A stretch of 64,000 bases of DNA from Anadara kagoshimensis (GCA_021292105.1 CM037857.1:45093901-45157900), one strand, 5' to 3'; numbered from the stretch's first letter, positions 13,971 to 25,996 are shown. Numbers and translations: made by a program. The notes: generated by a model not told the origin, from the letters alone.

Positions 13971-14940
13971 GATCATGCATTATATTTAAAAGTACTGGGC
14001 TCTAAACTCAAAAACAAATGAATTCTTTACTGACGCAAATAGTGGTTGAAACACAATACGTAATTTCCAAATCTTAAAATCCCTCAAGTCATGAGGTTAT
14101 CTGTGTAACGACATCAAGATATCGAATATCAAAAAACCTAGTCTCGGGTTTCTATCTCTTAAAATTATTGTCTCGATTACAGGTATAATGAATTCTAAAT
14201 ATTCAATTTACAAAAATGGCACTGGATCGAAACACTTTTGTTTTTCTTTGCAAATTAAACAATTTTGAACAAAAATTCTAAAAACTTTAGTTTAGTTTTA
14301 AGGTGCCTTAATGGTTTGGAAAGATATAAGGATGGTGTCAAGTGGGTGCATGGTAGAATGATACCAACCCTTAGAATCAAGGTGTTCGGTTTTGTAAGAC
14401 AAATACTGGTAGATGAAACCTTATCTATTTTGTCTACCTACATAGCATTATTTAGACATGTTAATTGAAATTTATATTGTTTTAAACAAACCTATACGTG
14501 GATTTATGTTTGGTGGTTGATCTACTTAAGACGACAAGATAAATGGGTTTTGGTAGGTTATAATAAAGGTTGATGTTGTACCGTTTGTACTGGGTTAGGT
14601 TCTATGAGACATGATCAGCCCCACACGTCATTAGTTTGTCTTTACTTGACCCCATGGCGGTGGTGATTCAGAGCTAGAAAATGCAATGTGGGGGGAAACA
14701 ATGACAGATTTGAGAAATTGCATTATAACATTCTGTAAATCAATCTTCTAATTTTAAACTTCGTATTTTACTTTTGATGATAAAACAAATTATTTCCAAT
14801 AACAATATTTTTTACTTTGTTTGTCTTGTAAATTCACTTTTCCTATTTGTTGTTTTTTTTTATTCTGATTGAATCTAATTAAGATTATTTAAAAATTCCT
14901 AAGACAGACAATGAAAATGAAAGACAGAAAATGAACTAAA
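13970..14940. other. Gene-free stretch
   Basis: No supported gene, RNA gene or repeat was recognised here. Confidence 0.4.
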
Positions 14941-14944
14941 ATTT

Positions 14945-15775
14945 AACAAAAGCAGAGCTACAAAATCACCAAATAACAAACCCGTGAACTACAAAAGCAA
15001 CAAGAAAAACCCGTAAATTACAAAATCATCACACAATATAACCCTGCAAAATACAAAACCATCCAACAACAAAAACCGTAAAATGGAAAATGATCGGACA
15101 GCAAAACCTGGCGAAATTCAAAATTATCCGGCAACAAACCCCACAGAATACGAAATCGTCCAACAACAAAATCATCCAACATAACTCCGCGAAATACAAA
15201 ACAATTCACCAATAACATACCGCAAAATACAAAACAATCCAACAATAACAACCCCGCAACAGAACCCCACGAAATACAAAACCACACAGTAACAAACCCA
15301 GCAAAATACAAAACAATCCAACAATAACAACCCCGCAACAGAACCCCACGAAATACAAAACCACACAATAACAAACCCAGCAAAATACAAAACAATCCAA
15401 CAATAACAACCCCGCAACAGAACCCCACGAAATACAAAACCACACAATAACAAACCCAGCAAAATACAAAACAATCCAACAATAACAACCCCGCAACAGA
15501 ACCCCACGAAATACAAAACCACACAATAACAAACCCAGCAAAATACAAAACAATCCAACAATAACAACCCCGCAACAGAACCCCACGAAATACAAAACCA
15601 CACAATAACAAACCCAGCAAAATACAAAACAATCCAACAATAACAACCCCGCAACAGAACCCACGAAATACAAAACCACACAATAACAAACCCAGCAAAA
15701 TACAAAACAATCCAACAATAAAACACCTGGAAAATACAAAAGCACCTAATAAAACTTCTACAAAACAACCCAGCA
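14945..15775. repeat. Minisatellite with 79-bp higher-order unit
   Basis: A degenerate A/C-rich unit of about 36-40 bases (CGAAATACAAAAC / CAGCAAAATACAAAAC with AATAACAA spacers) runs across the region. In the middle it becomes a near-identical 79-bp dimer. AACAATAACAACCCCGCAAC starts at 15241, 15320, 15399, 15478, 15557 and 15636, followed by one unit shortened to 78 bases. On the minus strand all three frames stay open (15018-15869 is the longest). Because 79 is one more than a multiple of 3, every frame simply cycles through the same repeat, so these frames are treated as a composition effect and not as a gene. Confidence 0.9.
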
Positions 15776-15914
15776 ATAAAAATGAATGTACAGTATTCTG
15801 TAGCCTCCGAACCATACCATGTGTTAAAAGATTAAAAAAAACAACGGGAATAAATAAATTGCTGTTCATAAAAGATGTGTTTTTTCAAGTGGAAATAAAG
15901 ATGATTTCGATGCT

Positions 15915-16075
15915 GCCAGTTCTTGGTTGGTGGAGGAAACCGGAATACCGAGAGAAACCTACCAACTTTCAGTAAGTGTGTCTCACACTAGAATCTATCA
16001 AAATGGCATAGGGCATTGTGTTCCCTAACCGCGCGTTTTAGACCAGTCACCAACCAGGTGTTCAGCTCGAACAAC
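15915..16075 (-). mobile_element. tRNA-derived SINE relic, same family as 7.8 kb
   Basis: On the minus strand a Leu/Ser-like A-box region (GTGACTGGTCTAAAACGCGC) is followed by a body with CTCTCGGTATTCCGGTTTCC and TCCACCAACC. It shares the GGTTTCCTCCAC motif with the element at 7822. The B box is no longer clear, so this is a degenerate copy. Confidence 0.45.
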
Positions 16076-16079
16076 ATAT

Positions 16080-17940
16080 ATCTGTAAGGCATATAATGTG
16101 GAGCGGGAAAATGGTGATATGGCTTTGTTTCCTGAAGGATTAATTTTCCAAATTTTCAAAAATCTGTCTTTATCTTTTATTAAAGATGACAAATTGTACA
16201 TATAAAAAATTGTCTAGTGTTTGTTTTAAATATTTTTAAGTGTTTACCCAAACGATGTCGCAAATTACTTCAAAGTTTTCTGTACAAATTAAAATTACAA
16301 GATTTCATTATTTTAATTGAACCCTGTAGGCACGTACATATTTAAAAATTCTTTATTTATTTTGGTGAGTTATGAGCAATTTGTATTGATTTGATGTTCC
16401 AGTGGACAATGACTTCTAATCTAGCATTAATTAATTTAATTAGTAAATTTTCAAACCGATAAGTCTTGACCCGTATTTGTGTAAATTGGATTAGTTTACA
16501 GCCTTCCTCTTAATGAGCACATCCTTAAATCTCCCAAATGATTAAATCATTATTATTTAGAAATCGTACCCCAGTAAACTCCTCCCCTAACTAAACCTTA
16601 ATTAAATTTTCTGTTCCGTAGTTTTACGCGTTTTTGTTTAACAATCTGATATACTCTTCTTCACGGCGATAGACGATTCCTTTGGCTTCTTTGAAGGTAT
16701 ATCTTAACTCACAGAACCGGATACGGTAAAACACTTTGATCGCTGGTAATTGAATTTAAGAAGGGGAAATGTTTTGAAATATTGTCTTATTTACTCCTCT
16801 ATTGATCTTAATTTGGGTAATGATTTGTAACAATTTAAAGATTAAGCTTTTAAACTGTAAGATACAAGATTACTCGTCACCTCAGTTAAATCAATTAAAC
16901 TAAGTTCTGCTCCGTAATTTTTACCAAATCAGTCACTCAAACAATGATTAGCCAGGCCGCATATTTTACAATTAATCTTGAACTCTGTGTTACCTTAGTT
17001 AAAACAAATAATAAAATTCCCGATTTTTGAAATAAACTCGTGTCTTTTCTAAAAATTATTGTTGTGAATTTTTTAGATTTCTATAGTCTATCTCCGATCG
17101 CGACCCATCGATTTTTTTTCTGGAAAAGTCCAGACGTTTTATTCCAAGCACCGCAAACTACCCATTATATTATTATTGTTATTATTATTATTATTATTAT
17201 AAAATTTATTTTATTTATTTATTTTTTGAATTTTTATATATCAGTTATGATATAAGCAATTTGATTCGTCTGATAAACCATAAATTCTGAAGCAAAGTAA
17301 GAATGTTTATACTGAAATTTAATTTTCTAACCAATGATACCATGTGAAAATTACACATATTCAAATGTATATTATAAATAAAAAAGTAGTATATACATGT
17401 ACATGTGTAATAGTACGTCCGGAAAATAATGTTGAAGATGCCTAAGTCAGTTACTGTGGTAGACAGCTTGAGATCATCCTTTATGTAGAATCACTAAAAT
17501 CAATAGCACTAACTATTCATGTACACCAGCAACATATATGATATGTTAAACCTCGTTATCGTGTCTTTCTTCAGTCCGTATTTTTTTCAAAATAAGAAAA
17601 AAAACCGAAAAAAAAACCCCAGAAACTTTTCTACATATTACAGACCGTTAACACCTAATTCAATTAAGCCGTAATGGATACTAATAAGAAAGAAATAATT
17701 TACATTTTTGTTTCGTTTTTACAAATATTCGTGGTTAAAAGTGCACTTGTAATGTTGTGAGAAACTTAAACAATTTTATGTTTAGTTAAGGTTTTTATTT
17801 TTTGTCATTTTTCATTAAAAAAAGATATTCACAATCCTGTAATTTTTGGAGATTTCTTCAGGAAATTTAAAAAAGGGTATTTCTATTTAATTTAAGCGAC
17901 CAATTACTGTTTTACAAAGAATTCAGGTTATAGTGCAAAA

Positions 17941-17984
<44 letters not shown>

Positions 17985-18190
17985 AAATAAATACGTTTTC
18001 ATACATTTAGGAGATCTGATGATATACGATAAGAAAGACGTGAAAATAACGGAACAATTTATTTCTTATTCATGATCAGTTATATTTAATGAATATGAAT
18101 TAAATAAATATATATAAAACCTCAACATTATACAAAAATTATCTTAAATTTTATTATAGCATTTATAATATTGAAATCTTCAAATCAAAT
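16080..18190. other. Gene-free AT-rich stretch
   Basis: No supported gene. It contains an ATT/TTTA low-complexity tract at about 17165-17225 and an AAAT microsatellite at about 17940-17993. Confidence 0.5.
17940..17993. repeat. AAAT tetranucleotide microsatellite
   Basis: Around 13 TAAA units with one interruption near the right end. Confidence 0.9.
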
Positions 18191-18194
18191 ATTA

Positions 18195-18375
18195 TACCAG
18201 TGTTGATTTTACAGCACTAGACTGTCTTCTCGAAATACAATTCCTCATTAATACTGCTCGGACAAAAATTGTGATACCAGATTTTTTTTCAAAGGGTTGA
18301 ACAAATATCCAAAGGACAAAAATATTTGACCAAATTAAGCTAAGGAAATACTATGTACGAGGAAGTATACCTTAG
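18195..18375 (+). repeat. Rep-B dispersed repeat
   Basis: Ordered landmarks are TTTTACAGCACTAGAC, ATACAATTCCTCATTAATAC, CAAAAATTGTGATACCAGAT, GGTTGAACAAATATCCAAAG, GACCAAATTAAGCTAAGGAA and ATACT. The same order occurs in reverse at 42890-43075 and 63525-63705, and partly at 57165-57270. It has no coding potential. Confidence 0.75.
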
Positions 18376-18379
18376 TTTT

Positions 18380-20915
18380 TGAAGATTTTCGGATTTTTCA
18401 CCCAGCTGCAAATTTGGGCAATCGTATATTTTATAAATTAATTTATCAATCTTACTGTTATGTTTGTTATTCACACAAAATGGTAGAATGATAAAAATGG
18501 ATAACAGTGTAATATTTCATTTTTGGCCGAGCCAGTTGGTGATACATAAACGAATGTGTCATCGTTATTAGTATTCGGATCAAAACTGAAGCAAAATAAT
18601 AATAAAATTATTTTTTACAGAAAATATTCTCAAAAAATCTTATATGCAGTAATTGAATAATCCAAAAAATCGAATTCATTGTTCTTACATTTTAAATGTA
18701 TAATATATAATTTTGTTTTACTTATTCCCGATTTTATCTAAGCAATGCATATAAGAGAGACAATTCAGTGAAACCAATTTTATTTGTGAAATTTAAATGT
18801 TGAAAATTATAAATAGTAAAAATTGATTTTTGCACACATATTTTATGTTTCTAGGAGTGCCATGGTAACTTATTGCAAAATTTGGTACTTTGTGTAGTTT
18901 GTATTTTCGGGGTGGGGGAAGGACAGAGTATAATCTTTTTGATAACATTTTAAAAAACGCTAATACTCAGGACATACATGTTGTCAAAATACATTGGTAT
19001 CATGAAAGTATCTTGCCCAATTTGCACATCATTTCACGCATAAGCACAGAATTCTGAAATTGTGCATGGAAAAGATATGAAGATTCATTGACAAATTTTA
19101 TATAGAAAGGGGTGCAATTTTATCATTCAAGGGAGGGTTTAAAAAGGCTTTAAATCAATTTGTCTGATCACAGGGGTGGTTAACTCTTTGTCAAGCAGAA
19201 GTAAAATTTAGGCAGCGAAATTCGAGATGATTTTAGTTAAATAATTGTAGGTAGTAATGTTTCAAACACCTGTTTTTCTCATTTTTACTGATAATAGTAA
19301 CGAGCTAGTTTTTGACAGTTTTACAACTTCCACTGTTCCGACACTACAAATATTTTTTTCACTGTTGCAATATCTTAAATTCCGGAAAAAATTAAGTCCA
19401 ACATTAAACGGTAATCGGAAGTCAAAATTCGGCAATTTTCATGTACTTAAGAATTATTTATTTACTCGTTTATATAAGTACAAAGCTACATAAAATTACA
19501 CAGCACAACATACAAAATAAATAACGCTACAATCGTACGACGACTAAACGAAATGTACTTTCTGAGACAACCCAGTCCAGCTTGTAATTGCATGCCCTCA
19601 TGCTCCACTCTTAGAATGGCTGAGGTTATTTATTTTGAAATAACTAAATAATTTACGAACAGTTATTATTGCAATTTCAAGAAGAAATCACGACAGTCCT
19701 GTAAAATAGATTATTTAAATAAATGTTACAAACTCTCAAAACTTTAACATGAGAGGAAAATTGTTTTTGTTATCACTGCACATTCGTATGAAATTTGGGA
19801 GCCAATTCTTCAATATTTGACATATTTTTAATTAGTGGATGCAACTATGGTTTCTAAATATTTGGAATAATGATAATAATAATAATAGTAATTCATTTTT
19901 ATTTTGTTGTTGTTATTGGTGATAAAAATTTCTTGTTCGTATTTTCGAACCTGTTTTGGTCTCATGATACCCATACAATGAGGGTTTTTTAAGTTCAGAT
20001 TCAGTGATAATTCCTGGGCGTAATCATGTATTTTTTTATATTTTTATATCTTAATACTTTATTTAACGTCAGAAATAAAATCTAAAAATTCAATTAAAAT
20101 AAATCAATTATTTTAACACAAAAAAATAAAAAGAAAAAGAAAAAGAAAAATTGAAAAGAAGAAAACGGAGTCCATTCTTATCACAAACATAACCCATTCT
20201 CATGCAGGTGTATTTCTCACTAAATTTTCCTCTTATTTCTTATTTTTTGACATGTTCCAATTGCGTGTTATAGATATTTATAACACCTTTCATATAGAAG
20301 GCTTGTCATTTTTATTGATTTATTGCAAAATTATTAAATCTCTCTCTTCTATTGATAGAGCCTAAATATCGACATTTTGTCAGAGTTTCAATGCCAAAGC
20401 AATTACCGAACAAGATTTATACAAAACGTCACTGGGCATAGATCGTCATTATTCGACATGCGGTTATTTTTTTTCCATTTCGAAATTAAAGCAAGGCGTC
20501 TCTTAGGACTCTAATAGAGGAAATAGATAAATAAATGGATAAATTATACAACATTTAAATTATAGAAAAAAATAAAAGTTTAGTCCGTCTGTTATAATAG
20601 ACATCAATGTTTTGTAATGATGTCTGGCATTGGCTTTTTAATATTTACACCCAATGAACATGCGGTTTTATTTCCCGTTTTTATCTGTAAGTCGTACTTC
20701 ATGACAGTTATATTAAAGAAATTAATTAATTAAAAGTCCAATAAATAAATTAATTAAATGCATTAGTTTATAATTAATTGAGAAAAAAATTCATCTATCA
20801 TAATTATAAAAGGTAAAATCAAATTTGAATTATACTCACCACGCATTTCACCAAATTCAAAATTTGTTGTCATACTTGAAGTGAAAATTAAAATATATGA
20901 AAATCAAAATAAAGT
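18380..20915. other. Gene-free AT-rich stretch, presumed start of intron 1 of the Emx-type gene
   Basis: It lies immediately downstream (minus-strand sense) of the splice donor at 20917-20922. No homeodomain-encoding segment was seen; a by-eye search on the minus strand for codons of the WFQNRR and RTAF motifs gave nothing from here to position 1. Confidence 0.5.
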
Positions 20916-20916
20916 T

Positions 20917-20922
20917 ACTTAC
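20917..20922 (-). other. Splice donor of the Emx-type exon
   Basis: Minus-strand GTAAGT directly follows CCTTATG, an excellent match to the metazoan donor consensus. It splits a glycine codon after its first base. As I recall, Emx first exons in other animals also end with a split codon just before the homeodomain exon. Confidence 0.75.
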
Positions 20923-21391
20923 CATAAGGAAAACCAAGAAAATTGGCACAATTTCTTGACATGAGCCATGGAAAAATTTGAGATGGGTCTCTTTGCGCTG
21001 CTGCTGCGGCCCAAAGTCCCGGGTGTAAGCCGGATTGTAAAGGCGCTGGAGACGATTGTGGAAACCCTGCTGATATTGAATTTACAAGAGGAAGATTTGG
21101 TGAATTTTGTAATGTCCACTGAGCAGATCTTTGTAGATTTAGTAAGTCAGCATGACTTGTATGTGATTGTTCTCCCAGTAACAAGGAACGTACATGAGGT
21201 GGTAAAGCAGGGTGAAGCGGTGGAATCCGGCCAGCAATGGCGGCTGAATGTGACAAATTACGTGTTATGTCATCGTCAATATTATTATCACTCACACTGT
21301 TTGTTCTTGTTTTAGCGTCTTTACATATGATAGAATCAATTGAAAAACCATTTGTAGCTCTCTTAGGAACTGGTAAAATCGGCTTCATCAT
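20923..21391 (-). CDS. emx: Emx/empty-spiracles-type homeobox gene, first coding exon (partial CDS)
   Basis: This is the N-terminal coding exon (156 codons plus one base) of a probable nuclear transcription factor. Emx proteins act in anterior head and nervous-system patterning. The chosen start is the Met-Met at 21391/21388, giving MMKPILPVPKR; an upstream in-frame ATG at 21457 would add 22 residues that look like AT-rich leader. Residues about 10-25 (KRATNGFSIDSIICKDA) parallel the N-terminal KR.FTIESLVAKD block of Emx proteins. Residues about 132-147 (AAAAAQRDPSQIFPWLMSR) parallel the RDPS.FYPWL block just before the Emx homeodomain exon. The exon ends TAT G and then GTAAGT, a phase-1 donor. 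The usual RYRYLGHRF segment after PWL is replaced by NCANFLGFPYG, so this may be a diverged paralogue. The homeodomain itself is not visible in the window. It is locally GC-richer than its surroundings. Not/Vax relatives are possible alternatives but lack RDPS. Confidence 0.78.
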
Positions 21392-21433
21392 ATTGGAAAA
21401 AGTTGTTTGATCTATATAAATACTGTCAGCGAT

Positions 21434-21450
21434 TAAATATATATATATAC
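21434..21450 (-). promoter_or_regulatory. TATA-like tract upstream of the Emx-type exon
   Basis: GTATATATATATATTTA on the minus strand lies about 43-60 bases before the proposed ATG. It could be a TATA box giving a very short leader, or just a TA microsatellite. Confidence 0.3.
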
Positions 21451-21680
21451 GATACAAATATTGGAAATGAAAATCACAGTGTCAAACTCCTATATGTTCA
21501 TCTCTTCACAATTTTTTCAGTAATCCGATTTAGAATTTCGATAAGAACTTTAACAAGTTGTAAAGTCTTTTTTCTTCATTTGTACTGGTTTCAATTATTT
21601 TCAATTAACGTAGATAAAGAACGGGGCGGATTTTACTGTTTCTTAAAAATTCTGTTCAATGGGCCGTTTGGACGACGACA

Positions 21681-21688
21681 CTGATTGG
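21681..21688 (-). promoter_or_regulatory. CCAAT box
   Basis: CCAATCAG on the minus strand, about 290 bases upstream of the proposed ATG, matches the NF-Y core. It sits in a short GC-richer patch (GGGCCGTTTGGACGACGACA on the plus strand), consistent with a proximal promoter. Confidence 0.35.
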
Positions 21689-21725
21689 ACAATTTACCGC
21701 CATGTCGTCTGCTAGGGTCACTAGT

Positions 21726-21740
21726 CACACCAGAGGGAGC
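21726..21740 (+). promoter_or_regulatory. CTCF-like motif upstream of the Emx-type gene
   Basis: CACACCAGAGGGAGC resembles the core of the bilaterian CTCF motif (CCA.CAGRGGGC.C). It lies about 340 bases upstream of the ATG. One motif match by eye is weak evidence. Confidence 0.3.
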
Positions 21741-21744
21741 TATT

Positions 21745-22150
21745 TTCTATGAGTTTTTTTATTTTATCAAATCTTAAAACGTATCAATATACAGTTTCGT
21801 TATCAAATTTTTTCGATTATTTTCAGGAAATTGCTACATTTTCTTCTCAACAAAACAAATGAAACAAAGCGTGAATTAAATGAAATATTCCTATCCTAAA
21901 CTTATTTGTCTATCAAAATTGGTGATTTAGGGTGTAATTCAAATCGAAAGGTTGAAACCTTTTATATTTAAATTTAAATTAAGAAACACGACTCTCTTGA
22001 AGTAGATTTTTTGTAACTATCACAATTTCTTCAGGATTTAATGCTGTAAAAAGTGCAAAAAAATTAATTGATTTAAAAGAGAGACGCTGAATACACGTTT
22101 AATTTAAAAGTAAAGATTAGGAGGGACTGACAATTATATGCTTGTAAATA

Positions 22151-22197
<47 letters not shown>

Positions 22198-25060
22198 ATG
22201 AAGCCGTAACGAAAAATGCTGACGAAGCTTTTAGAAACAATACATATACATATCATCAAGACACAATTCATTTGCGCTAAAGAATCATTTGCGTTTGTTT
22301 TCGCCAAAAACTTAATTTTTTTGCACCAAAAGTGCGAGGTAACTGATTTTAGGGGAATGTTTTTTATGCAAAATGATAAGTGGGGTAATTATAAGGAGCT
22401 AAGCATATTCAGAATGCCATTCACTTTTATGTACTGTGATACATTGGTTGATACAAGCTGGAAATTTTGAAACAAAACATTCTCCTAGAACATTTTTTTT
22501 GAGTTTGCGCAAATGTGGTACCCAACTGCCGCACTTTATTAAGAGTTCGATAAGGATATAAACATTTAACTCCTTTATCCGGTCTTGGAACATATAGATA
22601 AAATCCACAAATAATTTAAAATAATTTCACATAAAAATTAAATATTTCGAGACATACTGTGAATATACAATGCATGAACATATCAATGGCTGGGGCTTAT
22701 ATAGCTCATCACACATGTGGTCTCAGCGACCCATTTTACAACTTATATATTTATGATATTTTACGACAGAAAAGTTCTCTTTCTCGAGCCTGACTGTAGC
22801 TGTATTTGTACTCCTTAGCTTTATGTATGCTGTAGTGTAAAGTTTGAAACACTAACCTATTAACATTTACAACATGAATTACCCTCACAGGTAAACTGGC
22901 GCAATAGACCTCCAGATTCTGACGGAATATTAAAACACCAGAAATTTAAATCAGTGGCGGAAATGATACCTCTAAAAATATGCAATTGGCGCAAAAGGAC
23001 TCATCCCAAAATAATTAAACTTAAGACATGCATGGATTTAGTGTAACACTTTTTAATATTTTTTTTAGAATTTTTGTATGATTTCCTTAATGCGCAATAA
23101 TAATAATAAAACCTTGTCTTCCTATATATATCTTGTTCCTCTCTGTGGTAAGCAGGTTAAGCATTTATGGCGCAAATTAAGGGTTGCGTTTGGCGAAAAA
23201 GAAGGCCATTGTAGCGCCAATGGAATACCAATTTGCCAAGTGAAGATTTTCGATAGCTTATCACTATGCTGATAATTGTGAGTGGACTAATTTTAGAATG
23301 GTCCTGAGTTTATGTGGCATTAAAATTACTAATTAAACGGTTGTAATATATATTTTTTGAAACTAAACTTTCTGCGAGATGGGAAGTTTTAAACACAAAA
23401 ATGTCAATGTGGTGAAAACAAGAACTCAATTGCTTCAAAATATGAAAAATAAAGTTCAAAAATAGGTAAAATGTGGGTAATAAAATTCAAGTTCATGCAA
23501 GAAATTTGAAAAATTTTGGTAAAAAATTTAACCAATATTGTTGATGTATGTATTAACTAATTCTAATTTTATGAGGAGTCCAATGAAGCGAACAAGGATT
23601 TCTGTTTTTACTATCTGAATAATTACAATATTTCTAACAAACAAAAAATGAAATAAGAAGTATTTCATTATAGTAAAAATGAAAAATAATACATTAAACT
23701 ATGCCAAAAAATAAATAAAACATAAAAACATTCATTGTGTCTCTTTTATACTAACAAGATAAATTGAAAAACCTACAAAAGTAATTGAATATAATTTCAT
23801 CTTGTTTTCAATTTTAAACACTCTTAAGTAATTTAGTCTTTCTTATCTTGTTAATATTCAATAAGTTTTAACAATATTTCAACAATTTGGTTAACTTGAA
23901 GAAAGAAACATGATTGATTTTGAAGGCGATAAACACGTTCTATATAATTCCATGATTGTGTTTCGTGTCTTCCAATGCTAATATGGGTAAATGACAATAA
24001 TTTGCCCTAATTGAGCAATTGGAATATTGAAATCTTTTTCAAGTTTTTATTTCCAAAGTCATTTAACAATTATATGAGTCAGGACTAGATAATTCAATTA
24101 TGATATATGTTGACCTTCAAAGTAAAATATTGTTATTTTAACCATGTAAATTTGTTAATTTTAAAAATTAAGACAGGCTTTTGTTAAGGAAATAAAGGAT
24201 CGGGTCGGAGCTTGCGGTATGGAAATTGAATTTGTGACATCAAACAGGTATATTTGTTGATTGCAATTGTTTAAAAGTATAAGCATATTTTGTTTTGTTT
24301 TTCTTTTTTAATTTCACATTTTGGCTTTTCAATAACAATTGCGTTTTGCATTGTTTTTCATACTAGCCTTGAGGAACACTTGGACCATAAGGTGACGTCA
24401 TTACTATATTTACAGATTATTGTATTGGTGAAATATGGACTACTGCTTGTTGTGTAATAAAGGAGATGATTAGGACCCCCCCAAAAGACCTAAAATAATA
24501 CAACTGGACATTAGCTTTAGTGACCAGACCAGTCTGGAGTTAAATAATCAGTTATCTCAATATATATATGTCTTTTCTTGAGTTGTATGTATGTTGTTTT
24601 TTTTCATTAACGATTGCTGTATCATGATCATGATTGCTTAGCCGTTGCAAAAGTTCATGGTTTCTGTCATAAATGTTAGTTAATGTTTCCCAATAAATTT
24701 CACTTTAAATTTTGAAAACGCATGAAACTTGCAAATGTGGATAGAATAATGTTTGTAAAATATAAAGGGACAACGGCATAGACATTAACCACACCCATGG
24801 TTGTAGTTTTTCAGAATCTTGTGTCCTTCAAAATGTCTGTAGATTGATTATAAGAGGTATCAATGCTAGGTATCTATGTGTTTCCCTGATCCTCTTTGGT
24901 CGTTGTTGAAATTACTGTGAACAGTATCCAGCCAGCATGGCAAAAATAAAAACTACTTGTACATACTTATATTGACTGGTTTCAATTTTAAGTTAAAGCT
25001 CAATTTTTACTAAAACCAAATTCAAATCAAAATTTTTTAAAAAGGGGTTGTACTTATCAT
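21745..25060. other. Gene-free stretch upstream of the Emx-type exon
   Basis: No supported gene. It holds an AAAT microsatellite at about 22148-22199 and a perfect TGACGTCA at 24393. This side would carry upstream regulatory sequence of the Emx-type gene; no conserved element can be judged from one genome. Confidence 0.45.
22148..22199. repeat. AAAT tetranucleotide microsatellite
   Basis: About 12-13 AAAT units ending at AAATGAAGCC. Confidence 0.9.
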
Positions 25061-25069
25061 TGTGAAATT

Positions 25070-25372
25070 TCATGTGTACTTTTTGCTTATTACAAAATCG
25101 AGTTTACTTGCAAAGTGAAAATTGATGTGCAAATACTCATGCCCCTTAAAAGTACATTTGTAAGCTAATGCCTCATATACGCAAAAACAAAAGTTTGCAA
25201 ACATTTTGGCAACTATTACATTATAAATGTGAGTATCCTGATTTATTTGCCACGATGTAGATTTAAAGAAATTGCCTACGTCCCCTTTAGCTATAAGAGC
25301 AAATTTTAAAACATATTCGACAACATTGTCGCGATTGTTTTGGTTGGAAAGAAAGGTGCTTGAATTATTCAA
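25070..25372 (-). other. Unassigned open frame, possible exon or gene remnant
   Basis: A 100-codon minus-strand frame begins at a TTG codon, with an in-frame TAA about 25 bases upstream. Its composition looks more protein-like than most frames here (for example VVEYVLKFALIAKGDVGNFF and FKGHEYLHINFHFASKLDFV). No family was recognised, no good splice acceptor was found, and there is no ATG start. It lies next to two other minus-strand coding-like segments (25463-25786 and 25997-26207), so a decayed gene or transposon is possible. It may equally be chance. Confidence 0.2.
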
Positions 25373-25462
25373 AATTGACCAAAATATGAATTAACTAGTG
25401 AATATAAACATAGTGTGATACTGAACAAAACAAATGCTTAAATTATTAAGTAATGAACCTTA

Positions 25463-25786
25463 CCGAAGAAAATACCGTATTTACCACTGATATTATCAAA
25501 TTTGTTACAAGGGGGATAATCCAAACAGAACAGAGACGATACTATCAATGTTAAACTAATATAAAATTGGAGTGAGGCAAAAATAACTGGTTCAATGGCA
25601 TTGCACCTTATTAAAAATATGTACTGATATACGACCACAGGACACCCTGCTGTCAGGTTTCAATCACAATCCGACAGATACAAGTGTAAGGAAATGTGTC
25701 CTAGTAGGTTCTTTCCCCGGTCACTCAATTTCCCTACCAACCCAGAACTATATTCTGACTGTCTCTTTGTAATTTGATGATCTTGA
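25463..25786 (-). pseudogene. Coding-like minus-strand segment with one in-frame TGA
   Basis: A pyrimidine-rich acceptor (GTTTTATTTTACAG) precedes an open frame containing SEYSSGLVGKLSDRGKNLLG. After one TGA the same frame continues through a hydrophobic stretch (FASLQFYISLTLIVSSLFCL, a possible membrane segment) to a donor-like GGTAAG near 25463. No family was recognised. The in-frame TGA argues for a decayed exon or chance frame. A selenocysteine reading has no support, since no SECIS element was looked for or seen. Confidence 0.2.
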
Positions 25787-25996
25787 CTGTAAAATAAAAC
25801 ATTTTCCGGCTTGTAATACAATATATTGATTTTAAAAGAGCACATAACATAATTTTTAAATATGCCAATGACAAACTTGGTCCCATTTCTTGGACTTTGA
25901 TTTGTTATGTTTTAAATTCATTAACAGTTTTTCCTCGCTAATTGCGGACCTTATTTTTACAATAGTATTTTTATTGAACCGTTATTTATTAAAAAC

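Noticed and set aside
15018-15869. 283-codon minus-strand open frame, the longest in the window
   Set aside because: It is the translation of a 79-bp minisatellite that is open in all three minus-strand frames; no start context, splice site or domain supports a protein.
1-20920. Homeodomain exon of the Emx-type gene on the minus strand
   Set aside because: I looked for codons of WFQNRR and RTAF on the minus strand by eye and found no match; the closest, near 8990, reads WFQE and then diverges.
20968-21315. 115-codon plus-strand frame opposite the Emx-type exon
   Set aside because: It is a shadow of the real minus-strand coding frame, which has the recognisable Emx motifs and a splice donor.
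25463-25786. Selenoprotein reading across the in-frame TGA
   Set aside because: No recognised selenoprotein motif surrounds the TGA and no SECIS-like element was identified; a decayed or chance frame is simpler.
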